Positions 37,227 to 47,439 of a stretch of 64,000 nucleotides of DNA are shown in pieces. The DNA is taken from NCBI GenBank assembly GCA_942486035.1, contig CALNXK010000102.1, positions 486,001 through 550,000 on the forward strand. Direction: 5' to 3'. Made by a program: the position numbers and the translations under genes. The notes beneath the pieces were generated by a model. It saw only the letters and a list, made by a program, of their open reading frames with translations. It was not told the DNA's origin and did no database searches. This DNA comes from Porites lobata. Lineage: Eukaryota; Cnidaria; Anthozoa; Scleractinia; Poritidae. Within the stretch, counting starts at the first letter, position 1, and the number at the start of each line of letters is the position of its first letter.

Positions 37227-38313
37227 GAGGCCATGAGGGCGAGAGGAATAATGTTGTTTTAGTAAAATCCAACCAGTTGGTCAAAAATATCGAGAATAAA
37301 AAAAATTTAGCTGGTTAAAAGCTAGACTTTAATCCTTTTTTGCCGCCAAAAAGCCCGCGCTTTTCGTTACTAGTTGGCTATAACATATAGCCTAGTAGTA
37401 GCTCAACCAATCAGAACGCAGCATTGATAACAGACCACTAGTTGGATTTTACTGATGAGAGATATCACAGTATTTGATACATTATTCATCACTAAGATTG
37501 TCAAAGAGTTCATAAAACACAGGGAAAGAATGAGGTCTGAATTTCTAAAAATCTGGACTGAACAAGCTTGTTTGTTAAAATATATTATTATTAATAATTA
37601 TAGTGAAAGAAAAGGTCAGCCCTCTTTCCCCTCCACAGACTCCTGCTCAGCTTCCTTTGCTTGCCAATTTTTTTTTCTCACTTCTGAGCCTGGTACCAGG
37701 CTAAGGCATCAAAATCCTGACCTTATCCCTGATTAGCTAACCATGGACAAAATGCAAGTTTCAGTAGCCTGAGAAAACAGCTGACATTTGGCAACGCTAC
37801 CACTGGTTTCCTCACCAAATGACGTCTGCGAGATGAGTGCAGAAATACCACACTGATGATGTTTCACTACCTAGACCTGGGTAGTGACTCTGACTGGTCG
37901 TGTCATGTGGGAAATTTGATTCAACCAATCAGAAGCACTACCCAGATCTGGGTAGTGACACGTCATCAGTATGGAATTTCTGTGCTCATTTCTCAGACAT
38001 CATTTGGCCGGGAAACCAGTTGTAGCGTCGCCAAATGTCGGCTGTTTTCTCGGGCTATAGTTTCAGTTGCTATCCTTTTATTTATCGTTGGTAACTCTCA
38101 TGCATTTAGTCATTGTTGAGGTTGATACTTTCATTGGGAGTGTTTATGTGCAGGCCTAGAGACATTTTTTTTCTGTTAAAATATTTAAGAACTGAGTAGT
38201 TTAGAAGTTTTTTTTAATTGCTCTTGTTTACTCCTTTTCAGCTGCTTTTTATGAACAACCGGTTCTTGCGTCAAGTGGAAAAAGAGCTGGAACAAGTTGT
38301 CAATGCTAAATAA
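22880..38313 (+). CDS. AP5S1: AP-5 adaptor complex subunit sigma-1
   Basis: Small subunit of the AP-5 complex, which acts with SPG11/SPG15 proteins at late endosomes in animals. Seven coding exons: 22880-22963, 25825-25958, 27638-27670, 28881-28940, 33670-33787, 36411-36470 and 38242-38313. Phases are consistent and the total is 561 nt, 186 aa plus stop (human about 200 aa). The start MVYAFLIHSL matches the human MVHAFLIHTL. RILYCSVF, ESRKEQLLQVAQRVQS, then FRLSQGTPF, IALWKGLA, GFTLICEKDENRLVAE and LLPEGQLLFMNNRFL follow in the human order. Exon 2 has two possible donors: GGGTTAGC at 25959, which alone keeps the frame into exon 3, and TATGTAATA at 25981, which does not. Exon 3 is only 33 nt. 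Introns make up 96 percent of the gene and hold retroelement tails, microsatellites and at least six foldback elements. The gene is convergent with the nearer sugar transporter. Confidence 0.88.
23569..23846. repeat. Interspersed repeat, copy 2 (also at 2.0 kb)
   Basis: Same orientation and the same landmarks as 2030-2400. It lies in AP5S1 intron 1, directly before the next element. Confidence 0.65.
23856..25235. mobile_element. ~1.4 kb element with CGGACT / AGTCCG iterated inverted ends
   Basis: The left end repeats GGACTGCGGACTGGGTATAAAACGC-like units. The right end repeats the complement (GCGTTTTATACCCAGTCCG-like) over about 160 bp. The architecture resembles the 20.5 kb element, but the unit sequence is different. 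A separate interspersed repeat (24365-24850) sits inside. It lies in AP5S1 intron 1. Confidence 0.6.
24365..24850. repeat. Interspersed repeat shared with 26385-26700, copy 1
   Basis: Direct-orientation copies share CATTTTCCACACCCGTTTTC, CCCTCGAAAACCATAC and CCAAAATGGGCAAAGTGT. The copy here has an extra inner block. No coding capacity. Confidence 0.6.
25981..26003. repeat. (TAA)n microsatellite abutting AP5S1 exon 2
   Basis: A TAA tract overlaps the alternative donor after exon 2. A second tract at 26178-26198 lies in a related flanking sequence. Confidence 0.75.
26385..26700. repeat. Interspersed repeat shared with 24365-24850, copy 2
   Basis: The shorter copy, in AP5S1 intron 2, with the same landmark phrases in the same order. 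Confidence 0.6.
27909..27967. repeat. (TAA)n-rich microsatellite
   Basis: A tract of TAA trinucleotides with a few interruptions, immediately before the retroelement remnant. A further pure tract lies at 28742-28768. Confidence 0.8.
27969..28411 (+). mobile_element. Non-LTR retrotransposon 3' remnant
   Basis: An open frame at 27992-28258 contains ELEIQRMWRMKIKVIPVVIV followed by ALGSV, which resembles the conserved C-terminal tail of reverse-transcriptase proteins common in marine invertebrate genomes (typically QRMW..KV.VIPVV.GALG). The expected next motif, LLG.ARILRKVL, is present but in another frame (near 28220-28256), so there is a frameshift. The copy ends in a (TAA)n tail at 28366-28411, typical of such elements. 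5'-truncated and dead. It lies in AP5S1 intron 3. Confidence 0.65.
29040..29402. repeat. Degenerate CATGTGAAA array, block 1
   Basis: The short unit CATGTGAAA or GTGTGAAA recurs about 15 times with variable spacers, partly on the other strand as TTTCACATG. It lies in AP5S1 intron 4. Block 2 is 2.6 kb away. Confidence 0.7.
29403..32049. other. AP5S1 intron 4 interior, nothing recognised
   Basis: No exon of AP5S1 is missing here: the flanking exons join in phase. I see a short CAT tract near 29776-29792 and a GC-richer patch near 30860-30950, but no repeat family or gene that I can name. Confidence 0.5.
32050..32445. repeat. Degenerate CATGTGAAA array, block 2
   Basis: Contains CATGTGAAAGCCTATGTGAA-like higher-order repeats three times, then a palindromic part where TTTCACAC and GTGTGAAA face each other. 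Similar to block 1. Confidence 0.7.
32630..32695. repeat. Short repeat with TTCATTCAAAATATTTCT
   Basis: The same phrase followed by TTTCTGATTGGCT occurs at 45148-45190. A reverse-strand relative is near 28798-28850. Family unknown. Confidence 0.5.
33324..33537. mobile_element. TTAA-flanked MITE, copy 2 (piggyBac-like)
   Basis: Starts TTAACCCTTTAAGCCC and ends GGGACTTAAAGGGTTAA. It is the reverse-orientation relative of 13213-13425 with the shared phrase CTGATCTCTATACATTTCC. It lies just before AP5S1 exon 5. Confidence 0.75.
34254..34375. repeat. 122 bp foldback with ~37 bp arms
   Basis: TTAGGTTTCTGGGGAAACT at the left is mirrored by AGTTTCCCAGAAACCTAA at the right, continuing through CCCACCTACCCCTCCCC. 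It follows a zone (33990-34240) with decayed TTAAGTGGTC repeats. No family named. Confidence 0.65.
34609..35870. mobile_element. 1.26 kb foldback element with GTGGTTCCAGAAAA ends
   Basis: The left end, GTGGTTCCAGAAAATATCC then CCACCACGGAGGGAATT, is mirrored at the right end. G-rich inner arms follow on both sides. The interior holds two direct repeats of about 220 bp (around 35085-35300 and 35310-35450), each with GAGTTTTTATTCTCC, and paired CAGTCGATCGA sites. No transposase seen. A partial relative lies at 43740-43877. Confidence 0.65.
35871..37150. other. AP5S1 introns 5 and 6, no repeat family recognised
   Basis: Apart from AP5S1 exon 6 (36411-36470) I see no gene or named repeat. Confidence 0.5.
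37151..37255. repeat. Hairpin repeat around GGGTCAATAGCCCAT
   Basis: Arms 37179-37195 and 37211-37227 match at 16 of 17 positions around CGGCCTTCGGCCT. Outer arms ACAATTATTCCTC and GAGGAATAATGTTGT extend it. It lies in AP5S1 intron 6. Confidence 0.65.
37765..38057. mobile_element. TAGCCTGAG MITE, copy 2, in AP5S1 intron 6
   Basis: Ends TAGCCTGAGAAAACAG and CTGTTTTCTCGGGCTA, about 293 bp. The flanks AAGTTTCAG and TAGTTTCAG agree at 8 of 9. The inner landmarks CCCAGATCTGGGTAGTGACA and TCATCAGTATGGAATTTC are shared with copies 3 and 4. Confidence 0.8.
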
Positions 38314-38591
38314 ACTTAATTATTTTATAAAAACAATCATGATACTAATTTATTGTAATGAATATATACAGCTATTGCCATTTGGTGATGTCAGTTCTCA
38401 TAAGAAAATATGCAAACTCGTCCTTGGGAAGTCTTCTTCTTTCTTCTTCCAAAGTGAATGATGGAGTGTTATTTTTAACTAGGTGGTGTTAGCTTTTGAC
38501 TCTATTCTGTAGGTCTAGACCCTGTATGCAAGTTGAAATGAATTCTCTTCAGCGGTATCTTCATGATAATATCTTTTTTAACATTTACAAA

Positions 38592-38597
38592 AATAAA
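38592..38597 (+). terminator. Candidate AP5S1 poly(A) signal
   Basis: AATAAA about 280 bp after the stop codon. A second hexamer is at 38636. Another overlaps the stop codon itself (38309-38314) and is probably too early. Confidence 0.4.
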
Positions 38598-39602
38598 TGA
38601 AGTTTGGAATTCTTTTTTTGGGGGAAGTCTATTATAATAAATAATTTCCTTAATAGTTATACAGTAATTCCTTTTCTTGGTTTCAAAATTACATAATTGA
38701 TATTAGCTTATTATTTTCATACATTTTTCCAAATTATGGCCACTCTAACTCACTCTAAAAGCATTAGAGGTTTCAATAAGCACCGATGGCTGACAAACAA
38801 TGTTTGCTGCGCTGCTTAGAGAAGTCGGCTAGTTTTTCTACAAAGAAGAATCTACTAGTCTGAATAACTTTGTAAAGAAAAAATATGTCCTAAAATCTGA
38901 ATGAAAACGTAATTATTACGATGTGTTTTCATAATTTACGCTGGTCCACTGGTTTTTTGTTATGCTTTAGTCATATGCACTCTCTATTTCAGTCATTTTT
39001 TCACAAGTTTCTTTATGGGTTTACATAGAATTTGTTTGCGTACAAAGTATGTAATTTACAGGGTGGAGAGTGGGAGGGCATTAAAACGCTCCACCTTTAA
39101 AAAAAAACACTAAGAAAATAGTGAAACAATGAGATATAAAAAATAGTTTTTATATTCAGTGAGTTTTTTAAGTTATTATTCTTAACATTTTAGTTATAAG
39201 CTCCAATTTTCATTACCAATAATTAATCCTAACATGAACAGATCTCAAACAAACAAGTAATTCATGTCTCATCAAGTCAAAAAACCACATGGTAAAGCAA
39301 AACTCACAGGGCTGTCATTAAGAGCTCGACAGGTCCAGGGATACTATGAATGTGGCCCCCGGTTACTTTCATTGGAAAATAGAGGAATAATAGAATGCCT
39401 ACTTGTTGTATTTACCCAGCAACTTGAAAACTTAGCGACAATCCTGTCTTGTTGTACATTTGATAATAAAAAGCAACCCTTATTGTGATACAACTTGTAC
39501 AGTTCCAACTTTTGAGTCTTATGGAGTGATTAAGTCTTCAAGTTTTGACCACTGCGATGAAGATTCCCACCTCTTTTTTCCACTGAAGATGCGTTGTTCA
39601 GT

Positions 39603-39753
39603 AATAATTTGACAAACAATACAAGAAATAAATATTCCTACTAGGCAATTTTGTTTCAGACTACTGTTCTTTTCACCTTAATTATATGCGTCCGCAATAA
39701 TATAATTTGACAAACAATACAAGAAATAAATAATAATTATTCCTAGGCAATTT
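39603..39753. repeat. Direct duplication between convergent genes
   Basis: The block AATTTGACAAACAATACAAG then AAATAAAT and GGCAATTTTGT occurs twice about 97 bp apart, 190-340 bp beyond the transporter stop codon. Confidence 0.75.
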
Positions 39754-39939
39754 TGTCTGCAAGTAAACAGCACTTTGCAAAGTGCACAGGTCATCACAGT
39801 TAATCCCCTGATAAGAGTTTACTGAATGTTTGCTTTTGTACAACAAATTGACAAGAAAATATGAGAGAAAGTTTCCTTAAATTAAGCAATTTTGTGCATG
39901 GGAGATCTGGAAAGCAATATTAAAGTCTTCCTGATCACT

Positions 39940-42900
39940 TCAATCAATCCGCTGATAAGAATGTCTGCCTTTGTCAAACAAAGCTTCAATCTCTTCTAAT
40001 GTTTTTCCTTTTGTCTCTGGCATGAGGAAGTACACAAATATAAATCCTACGAAAGAGCACCCTCCAAAAAACCAATATGTACCTTGGATGGTCAGAAATG
40101 CAACCATGGGATCATACATTTTGGTGACCAAAAAAGCAAGCAGCCAGTTGGCCATGGTTGCAATACTTGTAGCTGGGCCACGAGCTCGAAGGGGAAATAT
40201 TTCTGACATGACAAGCCACGGTACTGGACCCCAAGCTAGGGCAAAAAAGAGGTTAAACAAAACTAAACACAATATGGACAGCCAGCTGATCTTTGATGCT
40301 TCTACAGAGTGGTTTATGGAACCAACCAGAGACACGGCATCAGCCGAGGAGGTTTCATTTTTTGGAATATAGACTTCAAAATAAAAGCCAAGGCCCACAA
40401 GAGTGACTGACATGCCTATTGCCATGATTAACAGCAGGATTCGTCGTCCTGCTCTGTCCATGACCAAACATGCTAAACCAGTGCCAATGAACTGGACCAA
40501 GCCAATGGCAATGGAAACGAGTTTGCCATCTGAAAAACCAGCCTGACTAAAAATGCTCGCAGCATTGAAGAGAACTGCATTAACTCCACAGAACTGTTGG
40601 AAGAACATTAATCCAACGCTGATGATCAAAGGTTTTGCTATAACCGGTGACAACCATTCACGTAATGAAGGTTTCTCCTGACAATCTGCAAAGCAAACAA
40701 GAATTAATTCTAACAACCATCAAAGTAATTGGATGAAAGATGTAAAACTTCCAGGGAATAAAAGAAACAACAACTGGCACATTATAGCCACTCTGAAACA
40801 AAGAAATATTTAAAATGATTACCACAAATAATAAAAAATATCTGCTGTTGAATTATCAAAATAATACAAAAGCAAGGGTTGAAAAAATTGTGCTGTTTAC
40901 TTCAATATTATGACAATGATGATGATTATAAAACAGCTTACTGCTGGGTGTAAAAAAATAAAAGAGAAGAAAACAATTCAATTATCTGTCATAAATTGGG
41001 GTTGCCCTCCTTAAATGAAAACAAAAAATAATAATTATTTTGATCTACCTAAAGTAGCTTCAATTGCAAAGCATTCTTCTTCAATGTCAACATCAGGGCC
41101 CCGTAACCAAAGCAGAAATTTTAGTGCATCACTCCGTCTGTTCTTCCCTAAGGTCCAGCGCGGCGTCTCTGGCATGGCAAACATAAGAACAACAAGCAGG
41201 GCAGGAGAAATAGCACCAATGAGAGCCAGCCATTTCCAGTGACACACAACACCCATTACATATGATAATAGAAGGCCTGCGGTGACTGCTAACTGGTTAA
41301 CAGAACCCAGCATACCACGTAACCTTGCCGGCGAAATCTCTGCAATGTACACCTGGACATCAAAACAGATAAAAAAATTAATTCAAGTTAGAACTCATTG
41401 CAGACTTAAAATCAAAAAGTCCTAAAATAATAATCAACCTAAGTTCTACCTTTTTGGTTTTTATTGCTCAAAAGATAATTATCCTAAGAACACTGGTATA
41501 GGGTGCACCTTTCCAATGAAAGCCTTACATTAGTGGTGTGCCAATCATTAATAAATTACAGTGTATTGTCTGTAAGTGGCACAATAATTGATTATGGTAA
41601 ATGTTTACAATTATTGTGGGAAAAAATTGAATTGAACACTACCCACCCAGCTGGAGGGGGGTGGGGATGCTCACTTCTACAAGATGCCATTTCAAAGGTG
41701 GTCAAAATCTGATAACTGTCAGATTATGGTATTATGCAAAGCTGAGAGACTCTCGGACTCATTGTAGAACAACCACCAGGGGTGGGGAGCAGGGGGGTAC
41801 TCTGGATTTCAAGTGACAGGGATGATCGAAGGACTTTTTTGGCTTTGAAATTTTCGATTTTGGGATTTTTTTGAGTAGGAAAATTTTAGCAAGTATTTTT
41901 GGGGCAACTTGATTTAGGTAGAGATGTTTTTGGGCACTCATAACAATCTGAAGATTCATGATAGATATATATCATTTAATGTTTTCTGGAAATTTTTATG
42001 GCTGGGAAATTGGGCATGGGATTTTTGGGGATTTTGTTTGAAGCCCTAGGGATTTTTTTGGGCTTTGATTTTTGCCCCCATTTGATCATCCCTGTCACTT
42101 GAAATCCAGAGTACCCCATGCCTCCCCAGAGAGCAACTTACCGGAACAGCCAGTGAAATCATTCCACAGGCCAAGCCTGTTATAATGCGACCAGCATAAA
42201 GCATGGCACGATTCTGCGCATTGCTGATGAGAAGCCACCCCAACTCAAAAGGAACTGCACAGAGTAGTATGGAACCCTTGCGACCAAACTTGTCAATTGC
42301 CCATCCACTGATAGGACCACCAAAAATCGCACCTAGAGTGACCAATGACTGCAAGGAAAATTTGAAAATACCTTAGGGAGAGAAACATTTTTTATATCCT
42401 TTTTCCTGATCAACATACAGTAACAAAAAAATTAATACCATAAATGACCTTAGCCCGGGGCATCTATTTAATTTTAGAGTCCAAGCAGGGGCGTTTGAGA
42501 GATAGCCCGAGGTGTTTACTCTCATAACTCAAACTAATATGCTTTTAACCTGGGTGCAGAAGATAACTAAACTCCGATTAGTACCGTCTGCAAAGCAGCG
42601 CAGAGATCCTTGTTCTTGACCCCCAACAGACTCAACGAATTACCGGAAGTGCGTTTCGAATTCCCCTTCACCCTGATTGGCGATCACGACAAACAAAACA
42701 AAGGCTTTTTTTAACTGGCCAATCGTGACGCGTACTCAAATCTGGGTACACAGCTGGAAGTCCAGAACAAGGATTTTGGCGCTGTTTCGCAGACGGAGTT
42801 AACCAGAGTTTAATTTCGTCTGCGCGCAGGCTAATACGCTTTTGGCATAAAAATCTGACGAGAGTTTCAAAAAAGCAGAATATCCACTCCATCATTGAAT

Positions 42901-44989
42901 TGATACATCCAGGCCATCTAGCTCTTTCAAATCCCAACATTGATGTCAAACTCCTTGCTCAGGCTTATTGTGTTGCCATTGTTAGTCTATCCTTCCTTTG
43001 AACTTGATATTGAACAAAATCAAATACATTAAGCTTTGTTAATCAAGCAAACAAACACCAAATTAATCGAATGATTTTGCTCCTTTTTGCTAATTTATAC
43101 TCTGGTATTTTGAAGTAATTCTCATAGGGCCTGGCATTTATTAGAGAGAGGAGTCTAATACAATTTTAACAGGGCATTTATTATATGAGAGGAGTTTATT
43201 TGGAAGTAGGTGTTTATTGGGTCATTTACAGTAGCTTTAGCCTAACACCCCTCAATAGCTACACATTTATTCCCAAAAATAATGTAATATTGTCTGGAAT
43301 GAAGTGAAAATGAAACAAAAAAAGAAAAACATGAATTTTAATTTCGTGGGTTACTGTTTCTGCAGTCAGTAGGAATATAACATTGTATACCCTTGACTAG
43401 CAATTTCTTTTACCCAGCAGCGATGATGCCTACATAAAATTTGATCTGACAACAACAGCTATGAGCTCATGCCGATGACAGCTGTATTGAAAAGAACTAA
43501 TAGTGTAGGCCATAAAAAAAAGAAAAGCAATCAGCAGACCCTAAAAAAAATTGTCAATGCAAAAAAATAATTATTGCTTGGGTTTTTATGGTAATGCCGG
43601 AACTATAAAATGGGCTCAGTTTTTTCTTCTGGCTTAAATCCCTCCTCTGGCATCTTCAGGGTGTATGCCAGATATAAGAGTAGGCGCAAAACACTGGCAA
43701 CTAATAGCTTGCTCAACAGATCAGCTGTCAGTTTTGAATAACTTGCCAATCTTACTTGGAACCCCAGAGAAGCCACCCCTAGCCTCTTGGAAACTGCCTC
43801 CTTTTGAACAACCCCTCCTCCAAGAAGTACTATTTCCTTCCACAAGGGGGGGGGGGGATATTTTCTGAAACTACACATGAAGTGTCTTCTAAAAAGGTCA
43901 GTGGATCATCAAACCATTGACAACTGGCTTAATCACCCTCATAGAGCACCAAGTAACCCCACCCCCCCCCTGCTCCTTAAGCCTGGTTTTCTAAGGACAC
44001 ACGCACGCGCAGAACGGCATACATGACTCAATTCTCGATACCAGCTCTCCTCAACCTGATGATAAACAAGATGGCGGACGAAGCGTTTTGATATGTTCGC
44101 ATGAAGTCTGGGTTAAAGTGGCCTATGATTGGTCCACCTCCTTGTGCTTATGCTTGTGCTTATGTCGACCCAGTTTTCACTTGCTTACACATGCTTAGTG
44201 AAAACCGAGCTTTAGAGGTGATCACGTTTCCTACGGCAGGATACACTCAAACCTTAAATAGCCCTATCAAAAGTGACATATATTAATATAAACAATTAGA
44301 CATGTTTTTCTCCGAACGACACGTTAGCTACCCATGCTTTTTCTGTTGAATAAAAATAAGCCAAATAAAACAAACTTAAAATGCGTGCGATTCTTTAATC
44401 ACTTCGATTCTAGAAGTATTGCTCAACCTCGGAATTTCTGAGGGAACACCTTCGAAAGGCAAACGGAGCCAACAATCAGAAGGCCCTCATGTGATCGTGA
44501 TTTGGCCTGGCAAACATTGTATTCCACATGAACGTACCTGTTCAAACTGGAACTCACAGATTATTTTATCATTTTATGAAATTACACAGAGAAAGCGTGG
44601 AAAACAGCACGAGTGTCAAGTTCCCTGAAAATTTCCAGCCGAAATTTCACGCGCCAATGTCAGAAAACCCATGAAAATTGTTTGAAGTGGTGGAAATTAT
44701 CAGTAGCGATTTCAGTCATAAATTAAACATCAGAACACCCATCAAAACAACTTACCGAAAACCAAGAACCCTGGTTGACATTTAAACGAATTGCAGGATC
44801 TACGTTTGACTTTTTTAAGTCTATCAATGCCGACGACGAATATCCCAAACAGTAGCCAAAACTAAGCGGGCCCAAGGCGGCTATGAACGTGGCGAGTATT
44901 GCTCGCCCTATTCTTTCTTTTCCAGTCTTATAGTCAGCTTGAACTGAATGTGAACTAGAAAACCTTTCGCCTAACTCAGAATTTGCCAT
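39940..44989 (-). CDS. SLC2A8: GLUT8-like facilitative sugar transporter A
   Basis: Major facilitator family hexose transporter, 496 aa, closest in my judgement to SLC2A8. Coding exons: 44756-44989, 42142-42348, 41049-41352 and 39940-40685. Phases are 0, 0 and 1, and all sites are GT-AG. Start context is AAGATGG. Family marks in order: LGPLSFGYCLGYSS in TM1, DKFGRKGS in loop 2, GRIITGLACG in TM4, YIAEISPARLRG, PETPRW, the QQFCGVNAV motif in TM7, DRAGRR in loop 8, WGPVPWLVMSEIFPLRARG in TM10 and PETKGKTLEEIEALFDKG after TM12. The N-terminal tail is 30-odd residues and lacks the acidic dileucine signal of mammalian GLUT8. The C terminus ends SYQRID, a possible YxxI sorting signal. Substrate and site (plasma membrane or endolysosome) cannot be read from sequence. 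It is a tandem paralogue of transporter B, which lies upstream in the same orientation. Confidence 0.92.
41774..42127. mobile_element. Foldback element in transporter A intron 2
   Basis: The ends share GGGGTACTCTGGATTTC then AAGTGACAGGGATGATC and the mirror image. The interior repeats GGGATTTTTTTGGGCTTTGA-like phrases. About 350 bp. It ends 15 bp before exon 2, so the exon 2 donor lies close to the insertion. Confidence 0.7.
43740..43877. repeat. Partial copy of the 34.6 kb foldback family
   Basis: Right end GATATTTTCTGAAACTACACA matches the end of that element. A G11-12 run at 43846-43857 replaces the usual G-rich arm. It lies in transporter A intron 1. Confidence 0.5.
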
Positions 44990-45234
44990 CTTAGAAGTTC
45001 GAATGAATCACATTACACTACTATCGGTGTCGAAATATTCGGCAGCAATCAATAAAAGGAAGCAACGATCATGTGAGAGAGCGCGTGACAACAACGCTCC
45101 CTGGGGAATCCATGACGTCAAAACCTAGTGACTCAGGTAACGTGCGTTTATTCATTCAAAATATTTCTGAGTTTCTGATTGGCTGAAACGCCATGCTTAT
45201 TATTCAAAACTGGCTAAAAATGTTGGCGTTGAGA

Positions 45235-45440
45235 ATCACCTCATTTAAGGAAATCCGGGGAAATTTTGCTTGTGGAATCCGGAATCCGGGAAATTTTTGT
45301 TTGTTGAATCCCGAATCAACCAGGGCATAGGAAGCCGTAATACAGCTCGAGGAATCCGGAATCCACTCAGTTTGTCCACGAACCTTTGGAATCCGGAATC
45401 GAAGTTTTACTGAGAAAGACCCGCAGAATCCACAGCGTGC
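45235..45440. repeat. GGAATCCGGAATCC repeat, plus-oriented copy
   Basis: Several GGAATCCGGAATCC units and the phrase GTAATACAGCTCGAGG. An inverted copy lies at 46318-46522. The pair brackets the space between the two transporter genes. Confidence 0.65.
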
Positions 45441-45524
45441 AATCGAGAATTCAATACTGTCTTCGACTCCCTTACATGGGGAATTGAGAAGATGAACCAA
45501 ACTGGAAGATGTTTCCCGATATCA

Positions 45525-45616
45525 TAGCCTGCGAAAACATCCGTTTCTCCTCGCTCTTCGCCGCGTGCGAAACGTCCCCATGGGAGATAGGGAGAAACGG
45601 ATGTTTTCGCCGGCTA
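45525..45616. mobile_element. TAGCCTGCGAA hairpin MITE with exact 9 bp target duplication
   Basis: Ends TAGCCTGCGAAAACATCCG and CGGATGTTTTCGCCGGCTA. CCGATATCA lies on both sides (45516-45524 and 45617-45625). Same family as 2656-2801, with a shorter core. Confidence 0.85.
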
Positions 45617-46317
45617 CCGATATCAGTGCGATTGACGTCAATCGTACTGGTACGATACTTGGTTACGCGAAGACGTGTTGCCTCAAAAGCATAGCAAGAA
45701 TAGACAGAATGCCACTCCACGAATAGCCTGCGAAGCCGGCACCGGTTTTTTTGGGGGAAAGGAGAAATCTCGAGGACGCGAGCGCGAGCGAGGGAGGAAA
45801 CAGAAAAGAGGAGGTGGATTTAAGGCAGAAAAATCCATTCTTGATTATGAACTGCTGTCCCGCTCTCTACGGTTACTGCACAGCAACGAAACGCTAGAAT
45901 CTGTCTGGTTTTAAGCATTCCTTATTCATCGCTTAATTTGGCCGATGCAGCGTGATTTGACCTGTTCGACTGTGAAAAGCTGCCTGAAAACAGACAGGTC
46001 AAATTAATTGGACAGTTAAACAGCGAAGTTAGATTCAACTATAGTTCATGCTAGCTAATAGGCGAAAGAAAAAAAAAAAGAACTATGTTCAAGATAAGCT
46101 TTTTTATTTCCTTGGATAATTTAAAACCTGTTTAAATTCTATGGTTTCAGACAGCGCAAAATAATAATAAAGGGGGAGGGGTGGGGGCGTTCCCCTATAA
46201 GAAGACTGGATTGCTCGTGAGAAAATGAACATTAAACTCCTGAAGGGAACCAATTAAGTTAAGGAATTAGGCAAGTATGGCATAGATCAGATTTATTTGA
46301 CTCCTTCGCCCCATTAA

Positions 46318-46522
46318 GGGAATCCAAGACATTCTTGAATCCTGGATTTCACGGCTTGGATTCCAATCCAGCTACAAGATTCCAGTCTTTGCCAGTGGAA
46401 CCTGAATTGTGTATTGGAATCGTTAGTGCGATTCCGGATTCCTTGAGCTGTATTCCGCCTTGCAAAGTATAGGATCCCGGATTCCACAAGCAAAAATTGG
46501 CCGGATTCAGGAAACCGGATTC
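46318..46522. repeat. GGAATCCGGAATCC repeat, inverted copy
   Basis: The reverse complement matches 45235-45440 through the TTTTTGCTTGTGGAATCC and ATACAGCTC landmarks. Confidence 0.65.
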
Positions 46523-46621
46523 CCTTATTGCATGGGGCGAGCCCTTAATGAAAACCGTACTGAAATAGACGACCAAATAAGAGTTGTTGTAGACTGTAGA
46601 CTGTAGACTATTCAAAGTCCC

Positions 46622-46912
46622 TAGCTTGAGAAAACAGTCGTCATTTGGCGACGCTACCAATGGTTTTCCCGCCAAATGACGTCTGAGAAACAAGCGCAGA
46701 AATTCCATACTGATGACTCTCATTACCCAGATCTGAGTAGTGCTTCTGATTGGTCGAATCATATTTTCCACGCGGCACGACCAATCAGAGGCACTACCGA
46801 GATCCGGGGTAGTGACGCGTCATCAGTATGGAATTTTTACGCTTGTTTCTCAGACGCCATTTGGCGTAAACCATTGGTAGTGTCGTCAAATGTCGGCTGT
46901 TTCCTCAGGCTA
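46622..46912. mobile_element. TAGCCTGAG MITE, copy 3, between the transporter genes
   Basis: Ends TAGCTTGAGAAAACAG and CTGTTTCCTCAGGCTA. The flanks CAAAGTCCC and CATAGTCCC agree at 8 of 9. The central part has two facing copies of ATCAGTATGGAATTT. Confidence 0.8.
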
Positions 46913-47439
46913 CATAGTCCCCTACTTTTCTGTAAGATCGTCAGGAGCGAGCACCTACCCTTACAGGCTGTTAGTTGGTTTTAACTGTGTCGAGTCTAGC
47001 CTGAGGATGAGTATGAAATCTACTAACGGGGAGGAGGGTCGGTTTGGGAAGAGGCCTCCCTTCTTCCACCTCTACAAACCTCGGGGCCCGCTTCCTCGGT
47101 ACATTTTAAAACAAAATGACCTCTGTGACAGTGGGCCCTTGATAATCATACGAAAAAAAGGGGACTGTGAACAGTCTGGAGTTGTTGAGATGCCATGTGC
47201 TGTCTACAACGCAGTATCAGACTGCCTTGTTCAGTTTTTCTTCATACTAAGCCCGAGAGATCTGTTTATCGTTAAGAGTCTGAAAAGTATCGGCCTCCCG
47301 TCCTGAACACCCTAAGTAAGACCAAAACCTGCAATCTGCACCCCTAAGCAGCACAACGAGCTTCCCCTGTCTCTTCCGTACGGGAGACTATCTCTCGTGT
47401 GAGGGGTTCAGCCTCCCGCCGTAGGGATCTCCCTTGCCC

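Noticed and set aside
44060..44085. AACAAGATGGCGG (also near 58623), a YY1-like site
   Set aside because: It lies within an intron and an intergenic region, not next to a supported start site; it could be a start codon-like chance match.
46890..47306. 138-codon frame downstream of transporter B
   Set aside because: It starts inside a MITE and lies antisense to the likely 3' UTR of the transporter; no recognisable domain.
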